Shown: positions 31,130-39,472 of the stretch, one piece after another
Numbering within the stretch: the stretch's first letter is position 1
Layout: each line of letters starts with the position of its first letter
NCBI GenBank assembly: GCA_017554455.1
Contig: JAFZIH010000112.1
Span: forward strand, 1-43,348
Origin: Clostridia bacterium
GTDB lineage: Bacteria > Bacillota > Clostridia > Christensenellales > CAG-138
DNA: 43,348 bases
Direction: 5' to 3'
The notes under the pieces: generated by a model
Seen by the model: only the letters and a program-made list of their open reading frames with translations
Databases searched by the model: none
Told to the model about the DNA's origin: nothing
Program-made: the position numbers and the translations under genes

Positions 31130-34100
31130 ATGAAAGAGCTTTTGCGCGCGGTCACGAACGACCCCGGCTATCGACAACTGCATGCGGCACTCGAAAACGG
31201 CGACGGAACGGTCGCCGTATTCGGCTTATCCGACGCGCACCGACCGGCAGTGAACGCCGCGCTTGCGGACGCTCGCACGGTGCTTTGGGTCGCGCCGACG
31301 CCCGCAGAGGCGATGCGGATTTTCGAGCTACAGCGGGCATATCGCCCGGACACGGGGCTGTATCTGCCGCGCGAGCTGCCGCTTACCCATCTCGAAGCGG
31401 TCTCGTCCGAGCGTCGATCCGAACGGCTTGCGGTGCTCTCAAAGCTTGCGCTTTCCGTTTCTTCGCTGATCGTGACCTGCGCGGAAGCGCTGATGGAGCG
31501 GCTCGTCCCGCATGAGACATTTTTGTCGCAGATCGTGCGTGTCTCGGTCGGCGATACGGTCGATCCGCGCGATCTCATCGCGAAGCTTTCGGAGGCGGGC
31601 TATGAGCGCACGGCGGAGATCGAGGGACCCGGGCAGTTTGCGGCGCGCGGCGACATTCTCGACGTGTACCCGCCGCAGGCGGAGTATCCGTACCGCATCG
31701 AGTTTTTCGGCGACGACGTGGACCAGATGCGCGTGTTCGATCCGCTGACGCAGCGCAGCATCGAGCAGGCGCGTTCCGTCGTGCTGCCGCCGGCGTTCGA
31801 GACTCCGCAGACCGCGGACGCGATGGCGCGGGCGCTGCGGCTACTGAAAAACGCGCAGGGCTTTGACGCGCAGCGCGAATCGTGGGCGGAGCGCCGCCCG
31901 TGCGTCGGCGCGGACGTACTGGTGCCGCTTCTCTACCCCGTTACCGAAACGCTATTGGATTATCTCCCGGACGGCAGCTTGATTCTGATGAACGAGCCGA
32001 GCCGCATTGCGGACGAGGCACGCGCTGCCGAGCTGATCTTTTCGGAGACCGTCGCGGCGACACTCGAACGCGGCGAGGGGCATCCGTCGCAGGGCAAGCT
32101 GCTGATCGAATCGGACACGCTGATGCGGCGGCTCGACACGACCCGCAGCGCCGCGTATTACGCGCTGTTCCGTCCCTACACGAATTTCAAGCACCGCGGG
32201 CGCGTCGGATTTACGGTCGAGCCCGCGCCGGCGTATCTCAACGATTCGGCGCAGTTTCTAAGTGAGCTTTCGCGGCTTCTGAAAGCGCGGGAGGCGGTGC
32301 TGCTGTATGTCGGCGAAGCGCAGGAGCGCATGCGGGACGTGCTGCGTGACAGCGATCTGAACGTCGCCTATGCGGAAAAACTCAATCGCCCGCCGGTGCG
32401 CGGCGAGGCGCTGATCCTAAGTGAATCGCTTCCGCAGGGCTTTGCGTTCCCGGAATCGCACCTTTACGTGCTGACGGCGCAGGAGCTGTTCGGAAAACGC
32501 CCATCCGCGCACGCGAAAAAGCGCGGCGGCACGCTGAAGTTTACGGATCTTTCCGTCGGCGACTACGTCGTGCACGAGGCGCACGGCATCGGCAAATTCC
32601 TCGGTGTGGAACAGCTCACGGTCGACGGCAGCACGAAGGATTATCTGCTGTTCGCCTATCGCGGCGACGACCGGCTTTATATCCCGACCGATCAGCTGGA
32701 CCGCATCCAGAAGTACGTCGGCGCGGACGCGGAGGTGCCCCCGCAGCTAAGTAAACTCGGCGGTGCGGAGTGGCAGCAGCGCGTCGAGAAAGCGCGGCAG
32801 GGCGCGAAGAAGCTTGCCGTGGACCTTGCGCGGCTGTACGCGGCGCGAAGCCAAAACGGCGGGTACGCGTTTTCGAAGGACACGCCGTGGCAGAAGCGGC
32901 TTGAGGACGCCTTCCCCTACGAGGAGACGCCGGATCAGGCGCAGGCGATTCAGGACGTCAAGCGCGACATGGAAGCGCCGCGGCCGATGGATCGGCTTTT
33001 GTGCGGCGACGTGGGCTACGGCAAGACCGAGGTTGCGATGCGCGCAGCGTTCAAGGCGGCGCAGGACAGCAAGCAGACGGCGTTTCTCGTGCCGACGACG
33101 ATCCTTGCCCAGCAGCATTACCATACGCTGTTGCAGCGCTTCGCAGACTTTCCCGTGAAAGTCGCGTGCCTAAGCCGCTTCCAGTCGCCGAAGGAGTGCG
33201 CCGAGGTCAAAAAAGGGCTTGCGTCCGGCGAGATCGACGTGGTGATCGGTACGCACGCGCTTCTGGCAAAGTCGGTCAGGTTCAAAAACCTCGGGCTTCT
33301 CATCATCGACGAGGAGCACCGTTTCGGCGTAAACCACAAGGAGCAGATCAAGGCGCTCCGCAGCGAGATCGACGTGCTGACGCTGACCGCGACGCCGATC
33401 CCGCGGACGCTGAACCTGTCTATGACGGGCATCCGCGATATTTCAACGATCGAAACGCCGCCGGAAAACCGCTTCCCCGTGCAGACGTTTGTGACGGAAT
33501 ACAACGACGCGTTCGTTGCGACGGCGCTCCAAAGGGAGCTATCCCGCGGCGGGCAGGCGTTCGTCGTGTCGAACCGCGTGCTCACGATGGGCTCGACGCT
33601 GACGCATTTTCAGGCGCTTCTGCCCGAGGCGCGCATCGCGATGGCGCACGGACAGATGCCGGAAGCGCTGCTCGAAAACACGATGATGGCGTTTCTCAAC
33701 AAGGAGATCGACGTGCTTTTGTGCTCCACGATCATCGAAAGCGGCGTGGACATTCCGAACGCGAACACGCTCGTCGTGCTCGACGCGGACAAGCTGGGCC
33801 TTGCACAGCTCTATCAGCTGCGCGGCAGGGTCGGCCGCAGCACGCGTATGGCGTACGCGTACTTTACCGTGCCGCAGGCGCGCGCGGTCTCCGAAACGGC
33901 GCAAAAGCGGCTTTTAGCGATCCGCGAGTTCACGCAGTTCGGCGCGGGCTTCCGGCTTGCGATGCGCGATCTTGAGATCCGCGGCGCAGGAAGCTTACTC
34001 GGCGCAGAGCAGCACGGACATATCGCGGACGTCGGCTATGAATTCTACTGCAAGCTGATGCGCTCCGCAGTTGCCGAAGCGAAGGGCGAAACGACAGTAC

Positions 34101-34570
34101 CCGAGATCGAAACGACGGTCGACGTGCCGATCGACGCGTATGTGCCGAAGTCGTTTTTACCCTCGGAGCTGCACCGGCTCGCCATGTACAAGCGGATCGC
34201 GCAGATAATGGACAGCGATTCCTATACGGACCTATTGGACGAGTTCAACGACCGCTACGGTGATCTGCCGGAACCGGTCATGACGCTGATGCAGCTTGCT
34301 CTGATCCGCGCCTACGCGCGGCGCGCGGGCTTTTCCGCCGTCACCGTGCGCGACGGCAAGGCGACGCTCGTCTATGACGCGAGCGCGCATCCGGACGGGA
34401 TGCGGCTGCTTGCGATCCTGTCCTCCGAACCGAATCTCCGGCTCCTTGCAAACGAGCCCGCGGCGGTCGTCTGGACCGACAAAAAGCTTGTTATTCGCGA
34501 TTTTGTCAAAAAACTTCCACAATTAATTTACAGGTTGATGCATTGCACCGACGACGAACCGGGAGTATAA
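31130..34570 (+). CDS. mfd: Transcription-repair coupling factor Mfd
   Basis: 1146 aa, full length for Mfd. The N-terminal UvrB-like module has DPRDLIAKLSEAGYERTAEIE and GQFAARGDILDVYPPQ. The RNA-polymerase-interaction domain has VGDYVVHEAHGIGKFLG near residue 480. The helicase/translocase has Walker A GDVGYGKTE at 626-634 and DEEH at 727-730, then ATPIPRTLNLSM and the motif VI region QLRGRVGRSTRMAYAYF. The C-terminal TRCF domain follows. It removes RNA polymerase stalled at DNA damage and recruits UvrA. There is little Shine-Dalgarno (AAGAG close to the ATG), so coupling to pth is likely. Its TAA stop lies inside the -10 box of the next gene's promoter. Confidence 0.97.
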   Translation: MKELLRAVTNDPGYRQLHAALENGDGTVAVFGLSDAHRPAVNAALADARTVLWVAPTPAEAMRIFELQRAYRPDTGLYLPRELPLTHLEAVSSERRSERLAVLSKLALSVSSLIVTCAEALMERLVPHETFLSQIVRVSVGDTVDPRDLIAKLSEAGYERTAEIEGPGQFAARGDILDVYPPQAEYPYRIEFFGDDVDQMRVFDPLTQRSIEQARSVVLPPAFETPQTADAMARALRLLKNAQGFDAQRESWAERRPCVGADVLVPLLYPVTETLLDYLPDGSLILMNEPSRIADEARAAELIFSETVAATLERGEGHPSQGKLLIESDTLMRRLDTTRSAAYYALFRPYTNFKHRGRVGFTVEPAPAYLNDSAQFLSELSRLLKAREAVLLYVGEAQERMRDVLRDSDLNVAYAEKLNRPPVRGEALILSESLPQGFAFPESHLYVLTAQELFGKRPSAHAKKRGGTLKFTDLSVGDYVVHEAHGIGKFLGVEQLTVDGSTKDYLLFAYRGDDRLYIPTDQLDRIQKYVGADAEVPPQLSKLGGAEWQQRVEKARQGAKKLAVDLARLYAARSQNGGYAFSKDTPWQKRLEDAFPYEETPDQAQAIQDVKRDMEAPRPMDRLLCGDVGYGKTEVAMRAAFKAAQDSKQTAFLVPTTILAQQHYHTLLQRFADFPVKVACLSRFQSPKECAEVKKGLASGEIDVVIGTHALLAKSVRFKNLGLLIIDEEHRFGVNHKEQIKALRSEIDVLTLTATPIPRTLNLSMTGIRDISTIETPPENRFPVQTFVTEYNDAFVATALQRELSRGGQAFVVSNRVLTMGSTLTHFQALLPEARIAMAHGQMPEALLENTMMAFLNKEIDVLLCSTIIESGVDIPNANTLVVLDADKLGLAQLYQLRGRVGRSTRMAYAYFTVPQARAVSETAQKRLLAIREFTQFGAGFRLAMRDLEIRGAGSLLGAEQHGHIADVGYEFYCKLMRSAVAEAKGETTVPEIETTVDVPIDAYVPKSFLPSELHRLAMYKRIAQIMDSDSYTDLLDEFNDRYGDLPEPVMTLMQLALIRAYARRAGFSAVTVRDGKATLVYDASAHPDGMRLLAILSSEPNLRLLANEPAAVVWTDKKLVIRDFVKKLPQLIYRLMHCTDDEPGV

Positions 34571-34571
34571 T
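34543..34571 (+). promoter_or_regulatory. Promoter of the foldase gene, inside the end of mfd
   Basis: TTGCAC (34543-34548), 17-bp spacer, TATAAT (34566-34571). The mfd stop codon TAA occupies 34568-34570. Confidence 0.75.
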
Positions 34572-34606
34572 AGACGAAACGAACAGAAAGGAACCCTTAT
34601 TCTTTT

Positions 34607-36007
34607 ATGAAAATACAAAAACGAATCCTTGCGTTCCTGACGGCGGCGCTGCTTCTTTTGCCGCTCACGGGATGCCTTGTTCCGAAAGAAACGGACAAGA
34701 CCGCCGATTCCTCGGCGTTTGACGGCGACGCGATCGCGATCGAGCTCGGCGATATCAAGATCACCGCGCAGGAATTCAGCGATACGTTCGATCAGTACGT
34801 CAGTTACTTCTCCTACGGATACGGCACGGACAAAGATACGCTTGAGCAGTTTATGGGCATGACCGAGGAATATCTGGTCGAATACTATATGCCCGATTGG
34901 AAGGCGAACACTCTCGGTCTTAAGCTCTCCGCAGAGCAGGAAGCGGAATGTGCCGCGAATGCGCAGGCAACCGTCGACGAAGAACGCGACATGCTGCTGT
35001 GCTACTACGGCGATCCCGAAGGGACCGTTGCGGACGTTTCGGAGCTTAGCGACGAGCAGCGTGAAAGCGCGATCGAAGCGATCAATGAGGAGCTTCCCAT
35101 GTACTTCGGCGAGGGATACACCTTTGACGACTACCTTTCCACGCGGTACGAAAGCGCCCTGAAGGATGCGCGGATCAGCGAATTGTCCGCGCTTTTGGAG
35201 GAGCACTTTGCTGCGGAGAATCCCGTGGACAAGGCGGCGATCGACGAATGGTATGAAAAGACGCTTGCCGAGCAGAAGGAGACCTTTACCGAGGATCCGT
35301 CGACGTATCTCGAATACCGGAACGGCGTTGCCCTCGTCGACGATCCGATCTGCCTGTATGCGCCGAAGGAAGCCGCGCAAATTGAGGTCATCTATATCCC
35401 CGCAGACGACAGCGATGCCGAAACGCTCGATGAAACCAGATCCGCAATGGAGAAACTGGAAGCCGAATACGGCGCGCTCGCGCTTCGCGGGGAGAATGAA
35501 GCCCGTCAGGCGGAGATCGTGACCGAATACGCAAAGTTGAAGGAAACGTACGATACGCTTGAAAAGCAGCGCAGCGTCGACGCAAAGAAGACCGCGGACA
35601 AGGCGTATGCGGATCTTTCGGGCGGCATGTCGTTTGCGGACGCCATGGAGCAGTATAACGTGCATTACGACGAGGATGGCGGACGCTTCGAGCAGGTCGT
35701 TTACCTGGACGGCAGCGAACCGGAATACCCGGCGTACGCAGAGATCGCGAGCAAGCTCACGGTCGGTGCGTATTCCGAACCGACCCTCGTTGACGGCGAT
35801 TACTGTATCGTGCGTCTTTCAGAGATCCTTCCCGAAGGCGTGATCGACCGCGCGTCGATCGAAGACGATCTTGTCGAGACCGCCGAACAGGCCATCCGCA
35901 AGGACGCATGGCAGACGCAGCAGGACGCCTGGAACGAAGAAGCCAAGACGGCCGCCGTTTATCATCGCGAAGCGTATGAAACGCTGATCGATCTGTACCT
36001 GAGCTGA
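34607..36007 (+). CDS. PrsA/SurA-like peptidyl-prolyl isomerase lipoprotein
   Basis: 466 aa. Lipoprotein signal MKIQKRILAFLTAALLLLPL with lipobox LTGC. A SurA_N-like helical chaperone region (IAIELGDIKITAQEFSDTFD) spans about 40-220. A parvulin-like core follows at about 240-410 (QIEVIYIPADDSDAETLDE, SGGMSFADAMEQYN, DYCIVRLSEILPEG), stretched by a helical insert of about 70 residues (TRSAMEKLEAEYGALALRGE onward) after its first strand. It would help fold secreted proteins at the outer membrane face. The position after mfd is common in Clostridia. AAAGGA lies about 14 bp before the ATG. Confidence 0.85.
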   Translation: MKIQKRILAFLTAALLLLPLTGCLVPKETDKTADSSAFDGDAIAIELGDIKITAQEFSDTFDQYVSYFSYGYGTDKDTLEQFMGMTEEYLVEYYMPDWKANTLGLKLSAEQEAECAANAQATVDEERDMLLCYYGDPEGTVADVSELSDEQRESAIEAINEELPMYFGEGYTFDDYLSTRYESALKDARISELSALLEEHFAAENPVDKAAIDEWYEKTLAEQKETFTEDPSTYLEYRNGVALVDDPICLYAPKEAAQIEVIYIPADDSDAETLDETRSAMEKLEAEYGALALRGENEARQAEIVTEYAKLKETYDTLEKQRSVDAKKTADKAYADLSGGMSFADAMEQYNVHYDEDGGRFEQVVYLDGSEPEYPAYAEIASKLTVGAYSEPTLVDGDYCIVRLSEILPEGVIDRASIEDDLVETAEQAIRKDAWQTQQDAWNEEAKTAAVYHREAYETLIDLYLS

Positions 36008-36033
36008 ACAAACACTTTAAGGAGGAAGAACTT

Positions 36034-36453
36034 ATGATGTATTGTCCCAAATGCGGCGTATCCCTGCCCGACGACGCGACCGTGTGCGACGCGTGCGGCG
36101 CGCACATCGACCCGATGCCCGATCCCGATTTCGATCCGCCGAAAAAGGAAAAGAAGACCCAGAAATCGCCGGACGTCAAAAGCGCCTTCCGTAACTGGGC
36201 GGAGGATCAGGGCATGTTCTGCCTGGTCGCAAAGGCCGTCGCGGTCACGGTGATGCTGTTCTACCTGCTCACCTCGGTCGTGTACACGGTCACGCTGATC
36301 GTCGAAAAATACTCCGGCGGCGTGATCTTCTCGGAATTCTTCTTAAAGCTTCTCACCGGCCTCGTTTACGGCGTCATCATCTGGCTCCTTTCGGACGCGG
36401 TGCTGTACCTTCAGAAGCTTTATGAGATGAAGAAGAAAGAAACAAAGAACTGA
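36034..36453 (+). CDS. Zinc-ribbon membrane protein
   Basis: 139 aa. A zinc ribbon at the start (YCPKCGVSLPDDATVCDACG, two CxxC pairs) is followed by a charged linker and two membrane helices (AVAVTVMLFYLLTSVVYTVT; LLTGLVYGVIIWLLSDAVLY). Such zinc-ribbon plus membrane proteins are common in Firmicutes and mostly uncharacterised. AAGGAGG precedes the first of two adjacent ATG codons; either could start. 26 bp after the foldase stop, so probably co-transcribed. Confidence 0.8.
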   Translation: MMYCPKCGVSLPDDATVCDACGAHIDPMPDPDFDPPKKEKKTQKSPDVKSAFRNWAEDQGMFCLVAKAVAVTVMLFYLLTSVVYTVTLIVEKYSGGVIFSEFFLKLLTGLVYGVIIWLLSDAVLYLQKLYEMKKKETKN

Positions 36454-36477
36454 TCGAAAACCGAAAGGAGTATTTTC

Positions 36478-36879
36478 ATGGAAACCTATCAGTATCCCGT
36501 CGAGGAACAGCAAAAGCCCTCGATCACGCTGCAGATCAGCGCGCTTGTGGCCGGCATTGTCAGCTTCGTGTTTTCCTTTATCGGCTATTTCGCGTCGATT
36601 TTCGGCAATATCATGCGTGTAGCCGGTTACGGCGGCAACACGGTGTCGCCCGTAAGCACCGTGGTCGTGATCGCGATCATCGTGATCACCATGATCCTCG
36701 CTGTCGCTGCCATCATTCTCGGCACGGTCGGGTTGATCCGCAGCATTCGCCGTCCGCGCACGGTCAAGGGCATCGTCCTGTCCGGCGTCGGACTGGGGCT
36801 CGGCATCGGCGGACTGATCTTTTCGTTCGTCTGTCTTTTCATCACGGGCATCTTCTCGCTGATCATCATGCAGATGTAA
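36478..36879 (+). CDS. Small DUF4190-like membrane protein
   Basis: 133 aa with three or four membrane helices: LQISALVAGIVSFVFSFIGY, VVVIAIIVITMILAVAAIIL and VGLGLGIGGLIFSFVCLFIT. The pattern of glycine-rich helices with GTVGLIRSIRRPRTVKGIVL between them resembles DUF4190-type proteins. Function unknown. It follows the zinc-ribbon gene by 24 bp with AAAGGAG and is ended by a terminator. Confidence 0.75.
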   Translation: METYQYPVEEQQKPSITLQISALVAGIVSFVFSFIGYFASIFGNIMRVAGYGGNTVSPVSTVVVIAIIVITMILAVAAIILGTVGLIRSIRRPRTVKGIVLSGVGLGLGIGGLIFSFVCLFITGIFSLIIMQM

Positions 36880-36906
36880 CGGAAACGCCGATCATCAACA
36901 AACCTT

Positions 36907-36936
36907 GCCTCCCTCTTTTCGGGGGAGGTTTTGTTA
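36907..36936 (+). terminator. Terminator of the foldase/membrane-protein operon
   Basis: Stem CCTCCC/GGGAGG with loop TCTTTTCGG-type, then TTTTGTT. Confidence 0.8.
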
Positions 36937-36960
36937 TCCCTAAACAGAATCCGGTCCGGT

Positions 36961-36989
36961 CACCGTTTTTCCCTTCCAAGCATAGTATA
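36961..36989 (+). promoter_or_regulatory. Sigma-K-like promoter of the DUF11 gene
   Basis: CACC (36961-36964), 16-bp spacer, CATAGTATA (36981-36989). This fits the B. subtilis sigma-K consensus mACm-16-CATAnnnTA at all fixed positions. A sigma-A -10 (TATACA, 36986-36991) is an alternative, but no -35 box matches it. Confidence 0.5.
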
Positions 36990-36992
36990 CAG

Positions 36993-37011
36993 CGGACGGT
37001 CTTGCCGTCCG
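36993..37011 (+). promoter_or_regulatory. Hairpin next to the ribosome binding site of the DUF11 gene
   Basis: Seven-base-pair stem CGGACGG/CCGTCCG with loop TCTTG at the expected 5' end of the mRNA, directly before GAAAGGAG. It may stabilise the message or influence translation. Confidence 0.6.
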
Positions 37012-37025
37012 GAAAGGAGTATCCT

Positions 37026-37871
37026 ATGGCTATCATTACCAATCAGGCAAACCTGACATATACCTACGGCACGACGACGGCTTCCGTGGCTTCCAACGTG
37101 GCGACCGCCGAAATGAGCGCGGCGCTGTCCGCCTCGAAGCGCGTGCTGGACGAATCGTATCGGCTTGGTTCCGATCTGACCTATATCCTGTCGTTTGAAA
37201 ACGTCGGCAGCAGCGCGATCACAAACCTTTCGGTCCTCGACGATCTCGGCGCATACACCCCCGAAGGCGCGACCGCGCCCGTGCAGCCGCTGACCTATAC
37301 GGGTCCCGCCGCGCTGTACATTGACGGCGTATTCTCTGCGGAGCTCACACCTGCCGTGCAGGACGGCGGCGTGCTGTTCACGATCCCGGAGATCCCCGCG
37401 GGCTCGAACGCGATGCTGGTCTATCAGACGACCGTCAACGGCTTTGCGCCGCTCACGCCCGGCAGCGAGATCGAGAACACAGCTTCGGTCGGCACGACCG
37501 ACCCGCAAACCGTGTCGGCGACCGTGCCCGCCGCGTCCTATGCGGACGTGTCGATCACCAAGGAAATGGCGCCCGATCCCGTTTCGACCGGCGATACGAT
37601 GACCGTCACCTTCACGATCGAAAACCGCGGCAACGCGGATGCGACCGATCTTCAGCTCACCGACGACTTCCCGCTTGCGCTGACCGACGTTTCCGTGACC
37701 GTCAACGGAGCGCCGATGACGGACTTCACGTTCGAAAACAGCACGCTTACCGTGCCCTCCGGCACGCAGACCACCCTGTCCGTCCCCGCCGCGGCCTTTA
37801 CGCAGGATGAGACCGGCGCGGTGACCGTCGTCCCCGGCAAGTTGACCGTCGTGCTGACCGGCATGGTCTGA
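37026..37871 (+). CDS. DUF11-repeat protein without signal peptide
   Basis: 281 aa. It begins MAIITNQANLTYTYGTTTAS and has two DUF11-type beta-sandwich repeats, about 40-150 (LGSDLTYILSFENVGSSAIT) and about 170-265 (VSTGDTMTVTFTIENRGNAD). DUF11 domains are usually in secreted surface proteins, yet there is no signal peptide, membrane helix or sorting motif, and no cysteine. A sigma-K-like promoter upstream suggests a mother-cell product deposited on the spore surface; this is inference. The start at 37026 is set by GAAAGGAG. Monocistronic; the GC-rich hairpin CTTCCCC/GGGGAAG after the stop is its probable terminator. Confidence 0.83.
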   Translation: MAIITNQANLTYTYGTTTASVASNVATAEMSAALSASKRVLDESYRLGSDLTYILSFENVGSSAITNLSVLDDLGAYTPEGATAPVQPLTYTGPAALYIDGVFSAELTPAVQDGGVLFTIPEIPAGSNAMLVYQTTVNGFAPLTPGSEIENTASVGTTDPQTVSATVPAASYADVSITKEMAPDPVSTGDTMTVTFTIENRGNADATDLQLTDDFPLALTDVSVTVNGAPMTDFTFENSTLTVPSGTQTTLSVPAAAFTQDETGAVTVVPGKLTVVLTGMV

Positions 37872-37886
37872 ATTGTCCTGTACCTT

Positions 37887-37916
37887 CACCTTCCCCCGTG
37901 CGGGGAAGGTTTTTCA
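37887..37916 (+). terminator. Terminator of the DUF11 gene
   Basis: ACCTTCACCTTCCCC-(GTGC)-GGGGAAGGT followed by TTTTCATTTT: strong stem with a T-rich tail, 15 bp after the stop. Confidence 0.8.
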
Positions 37917-37924
37917 TTTTCCTG

Positions 37925-37953
37925 TTGCGTTCGGCAAAAAAAGGCGGTATGAT
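37925..37953 (+). promoter_or_regulatory. Promoter of mrnC-rlmB-sigH
   Basis: TTGCGT (37925-37930), 17-bp spacer, TATGAT (37948-37953). RNA should start near 37960, within about 2 bp of the ATG at 37962. Confidence 0.7.
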
Positions 37954-37961
37954 ATATAAGT

Positions 37962-38402
37962 ATGAGTATGCATTCAACCATTGCCGATTCCATAAAGATC
38001 GACCGTCCGGCGGACCCGCTGTCGCTGCCGGCGCTGACGCTGGCGTACCTCGGCGACACGGTCTACGACCTGTACGTGCGCACAGCGCTTGCGGAGAACC
38101 TGCGGCTTCCGATGCGCGCGCTGCACCTCGAGGCGGCAAAGCACGTATGTGCCGCGGGTCAGGCGGCTGCGTACCGCCGCATCGCGGATCAGCTTTCCGA
38201 ATCCGAACAGGCGGCTTTTAGGCGCGGACGCAACGCGCATTCCGCAACCGTGCCGAAGCACGCGGACGTGCGCGACTATCGCGTGGCGACCGGGCTTGAA
38301 GCGCTGCTCGGACATTTGTACCTTCTGGGCGAAGACGAACGCATCGGTGAGCTGATGCACCTTGCCCTTCAAATTGAACCCGAAAAGGAGCCCGAATCAT
38401 GA
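37962..38402 (+). CDS. mrnC: Mini-ribonuclease III
   Basis: 146 aa. A single RNase III catalytic domain without the double-stranded-RNA-binding domain: LTLAYLGDTVYDLYVRTALA near residue 26 holds the conserved Asp, and HADVRDYRVATGLEALLGHL the second acidic motif. It matures the ends of 23S rRNA. The start may be 37962 or 37968; neither has a Shine-Dalgarno and the promoter places the RNA 5' end almost at the ATG. The stop overlaps rlmB by ATGA. In Bacillus the order is cysS-mrnC-rlmB-yacP-sigH; cysS and yacP are missing here. Confidence 0.9.
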   Translation: MSMHSTIADSIKIDRPADPLSLPALTLAYLGDTVYDLYVRTALAENLRLPMRALHLEAAKHVCAAGQAAAYRRIADQLSESEQAAFRRGRNAHSATVPKHADVRDYRVATGLEALLGHLYLLGEDERIGELMHLALQIEPEKEPES

Positions 38403-39472
38403 GCGATCAGAGAAAAGACTACGGAAAGCGTCCCGCCTCCCGGGATACCGGCGCGCGCACGCAGTACGACAAGCCCTACGGCAAAAAGCCGTATCAAGGC
38501 GACAAAAAGAGCTACGGGAACGGCGAACGCGACTATCGGAGGTCCAACACAAGCAAGTCCTACGAAGGTGAACCGCGCAAAAAAGGATCCTATTCCGAAA
38601 ACAACGGCTATTCCAAAAAACCGTACGACCGGGGCGAGAAGCCGTATGACCGCAGGCGCGGCCGTGACGAGCAGCCGAAGCGCTCCAATGAACCCGCGCC
38701 GGTCGAGAACGAGCGCGACGAGCAGCCGTATCTGCTGATCGGCCGAAACGCCGTGCGCGAAGCGATCAAAAGCGGACGCAGCATCGACCGCGTGCTCGTT
38801 TCAACCGAGCACGACGGCTCCCTCGGCGAGATCGTCACCCTTGCACGCGAGCGGAAGCTCGTCGTGCGCGAGGTCGACCGCAAGAAGCTGGACGAGCTTT
38901 GCATGCCGTTCGGTCACGGCGGCAAGACCGCAAACCACCAGGGCGTCGTCGCGTACGCGGCAGGCGTGACCTATTGCGAGATCGCCGACATTCTCGACGC
39001 GGCAAAGGAAAAGGACGAAGCGCCGTTCGTCATCGTGCTGGACGGCGTGGAGGATCCGCACAACCTCGGGTCCATCATCCGCAGCGCGGACTGCGCGGGC
39101 GCACACGGCGTGATCATCGGAAAGCGCAGAAGCGCCTCCGTAACCGCCGCCGCCGTCAAAGCGAGCGCGGGCGCGACGGAATACGTAAAGATCGCGCGGG
39201 TCGTAAACATCTCCGCGGCGCTCTCGGAGCTGAAAGCCGCGGGGCTCTGGATCGCGGGCGCGGACATGGACGGCGAAAGCATGCGCTCCGCCGCCATGAA
39301 GGGACCGCTTGCGATCGTCATCGGAAACGAAGGCGAAGGGCTTTCTAAACTCGTGCGCGACAACTGCGATTTTCTCGTATCCATCCCGATGCATGGACAC
39401 ATTGATTCTCTGAACGCGGGCGTCGCCGCGGCGATTTTGATGTTCGAGAAGAAACGGCAGGACGCGGAATGA
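38399..39472 (+). CDS. rlmB: 23S rRNA 2'-O-methyltransferase RlmB (TrmH family) with basic extension
   Basis: 357 aa. Residues 1 to about 108 form a highly charged, Tyr/Lys/Arg/Gly-rich extension with repeated KPY motifs. The normal protein follows: substrate-binding domain from YLLIGRNAVREAIKSGRSID, then the SPOUT knot with VLDGVEDPHNLGSIIRSADC, IVIGNEGEGLS and IPMHGHIDSLNAGVAAAILM. It methylates a guanosine ribose in 23S rRNA (G2251 in E. coli). The extension probably binds RNA. It overlaps mrnC and sigH by 4 bp on each side. Confidence 0.9.
   Translation: MSDQRKDYGKRPASRDTGARTQYDKPYGKKPYQGDKKSYGNGERDYRRSNTSKSYEGEPRKKGSYSENNGYSKKPYDRGEKPYDRRRGRDEQPKRSNEPAPVENERDEQPYLLIGRNAVREAIKSGRSIDRVLVSTEHDGSLGEIVTLARERKLVVREVDRKKLDELCMPFGHGGKTANHQGVVAYAAGVTYCEIADILDAAKEKDEAPFVIVLDGVEDPHNLGSIIRSADCAGAHGVIIGKRRSASVTAAAVKASAGATEYVKIARVVNISAALSELKAAGLWIAGADMDGESMRSAAMKGPLAIVIGNEGEGLSKLVRDNCDFLVSIPMHGHIDSLNAGVAAAILMFEKKRQDAE

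Noticed and set aside
34607..36007. SpoVT expected after mfd as in Bacillus
   Set aside because: The gene is clearly a lipoprotein foldase; no AbrB-type protein is present nearby.
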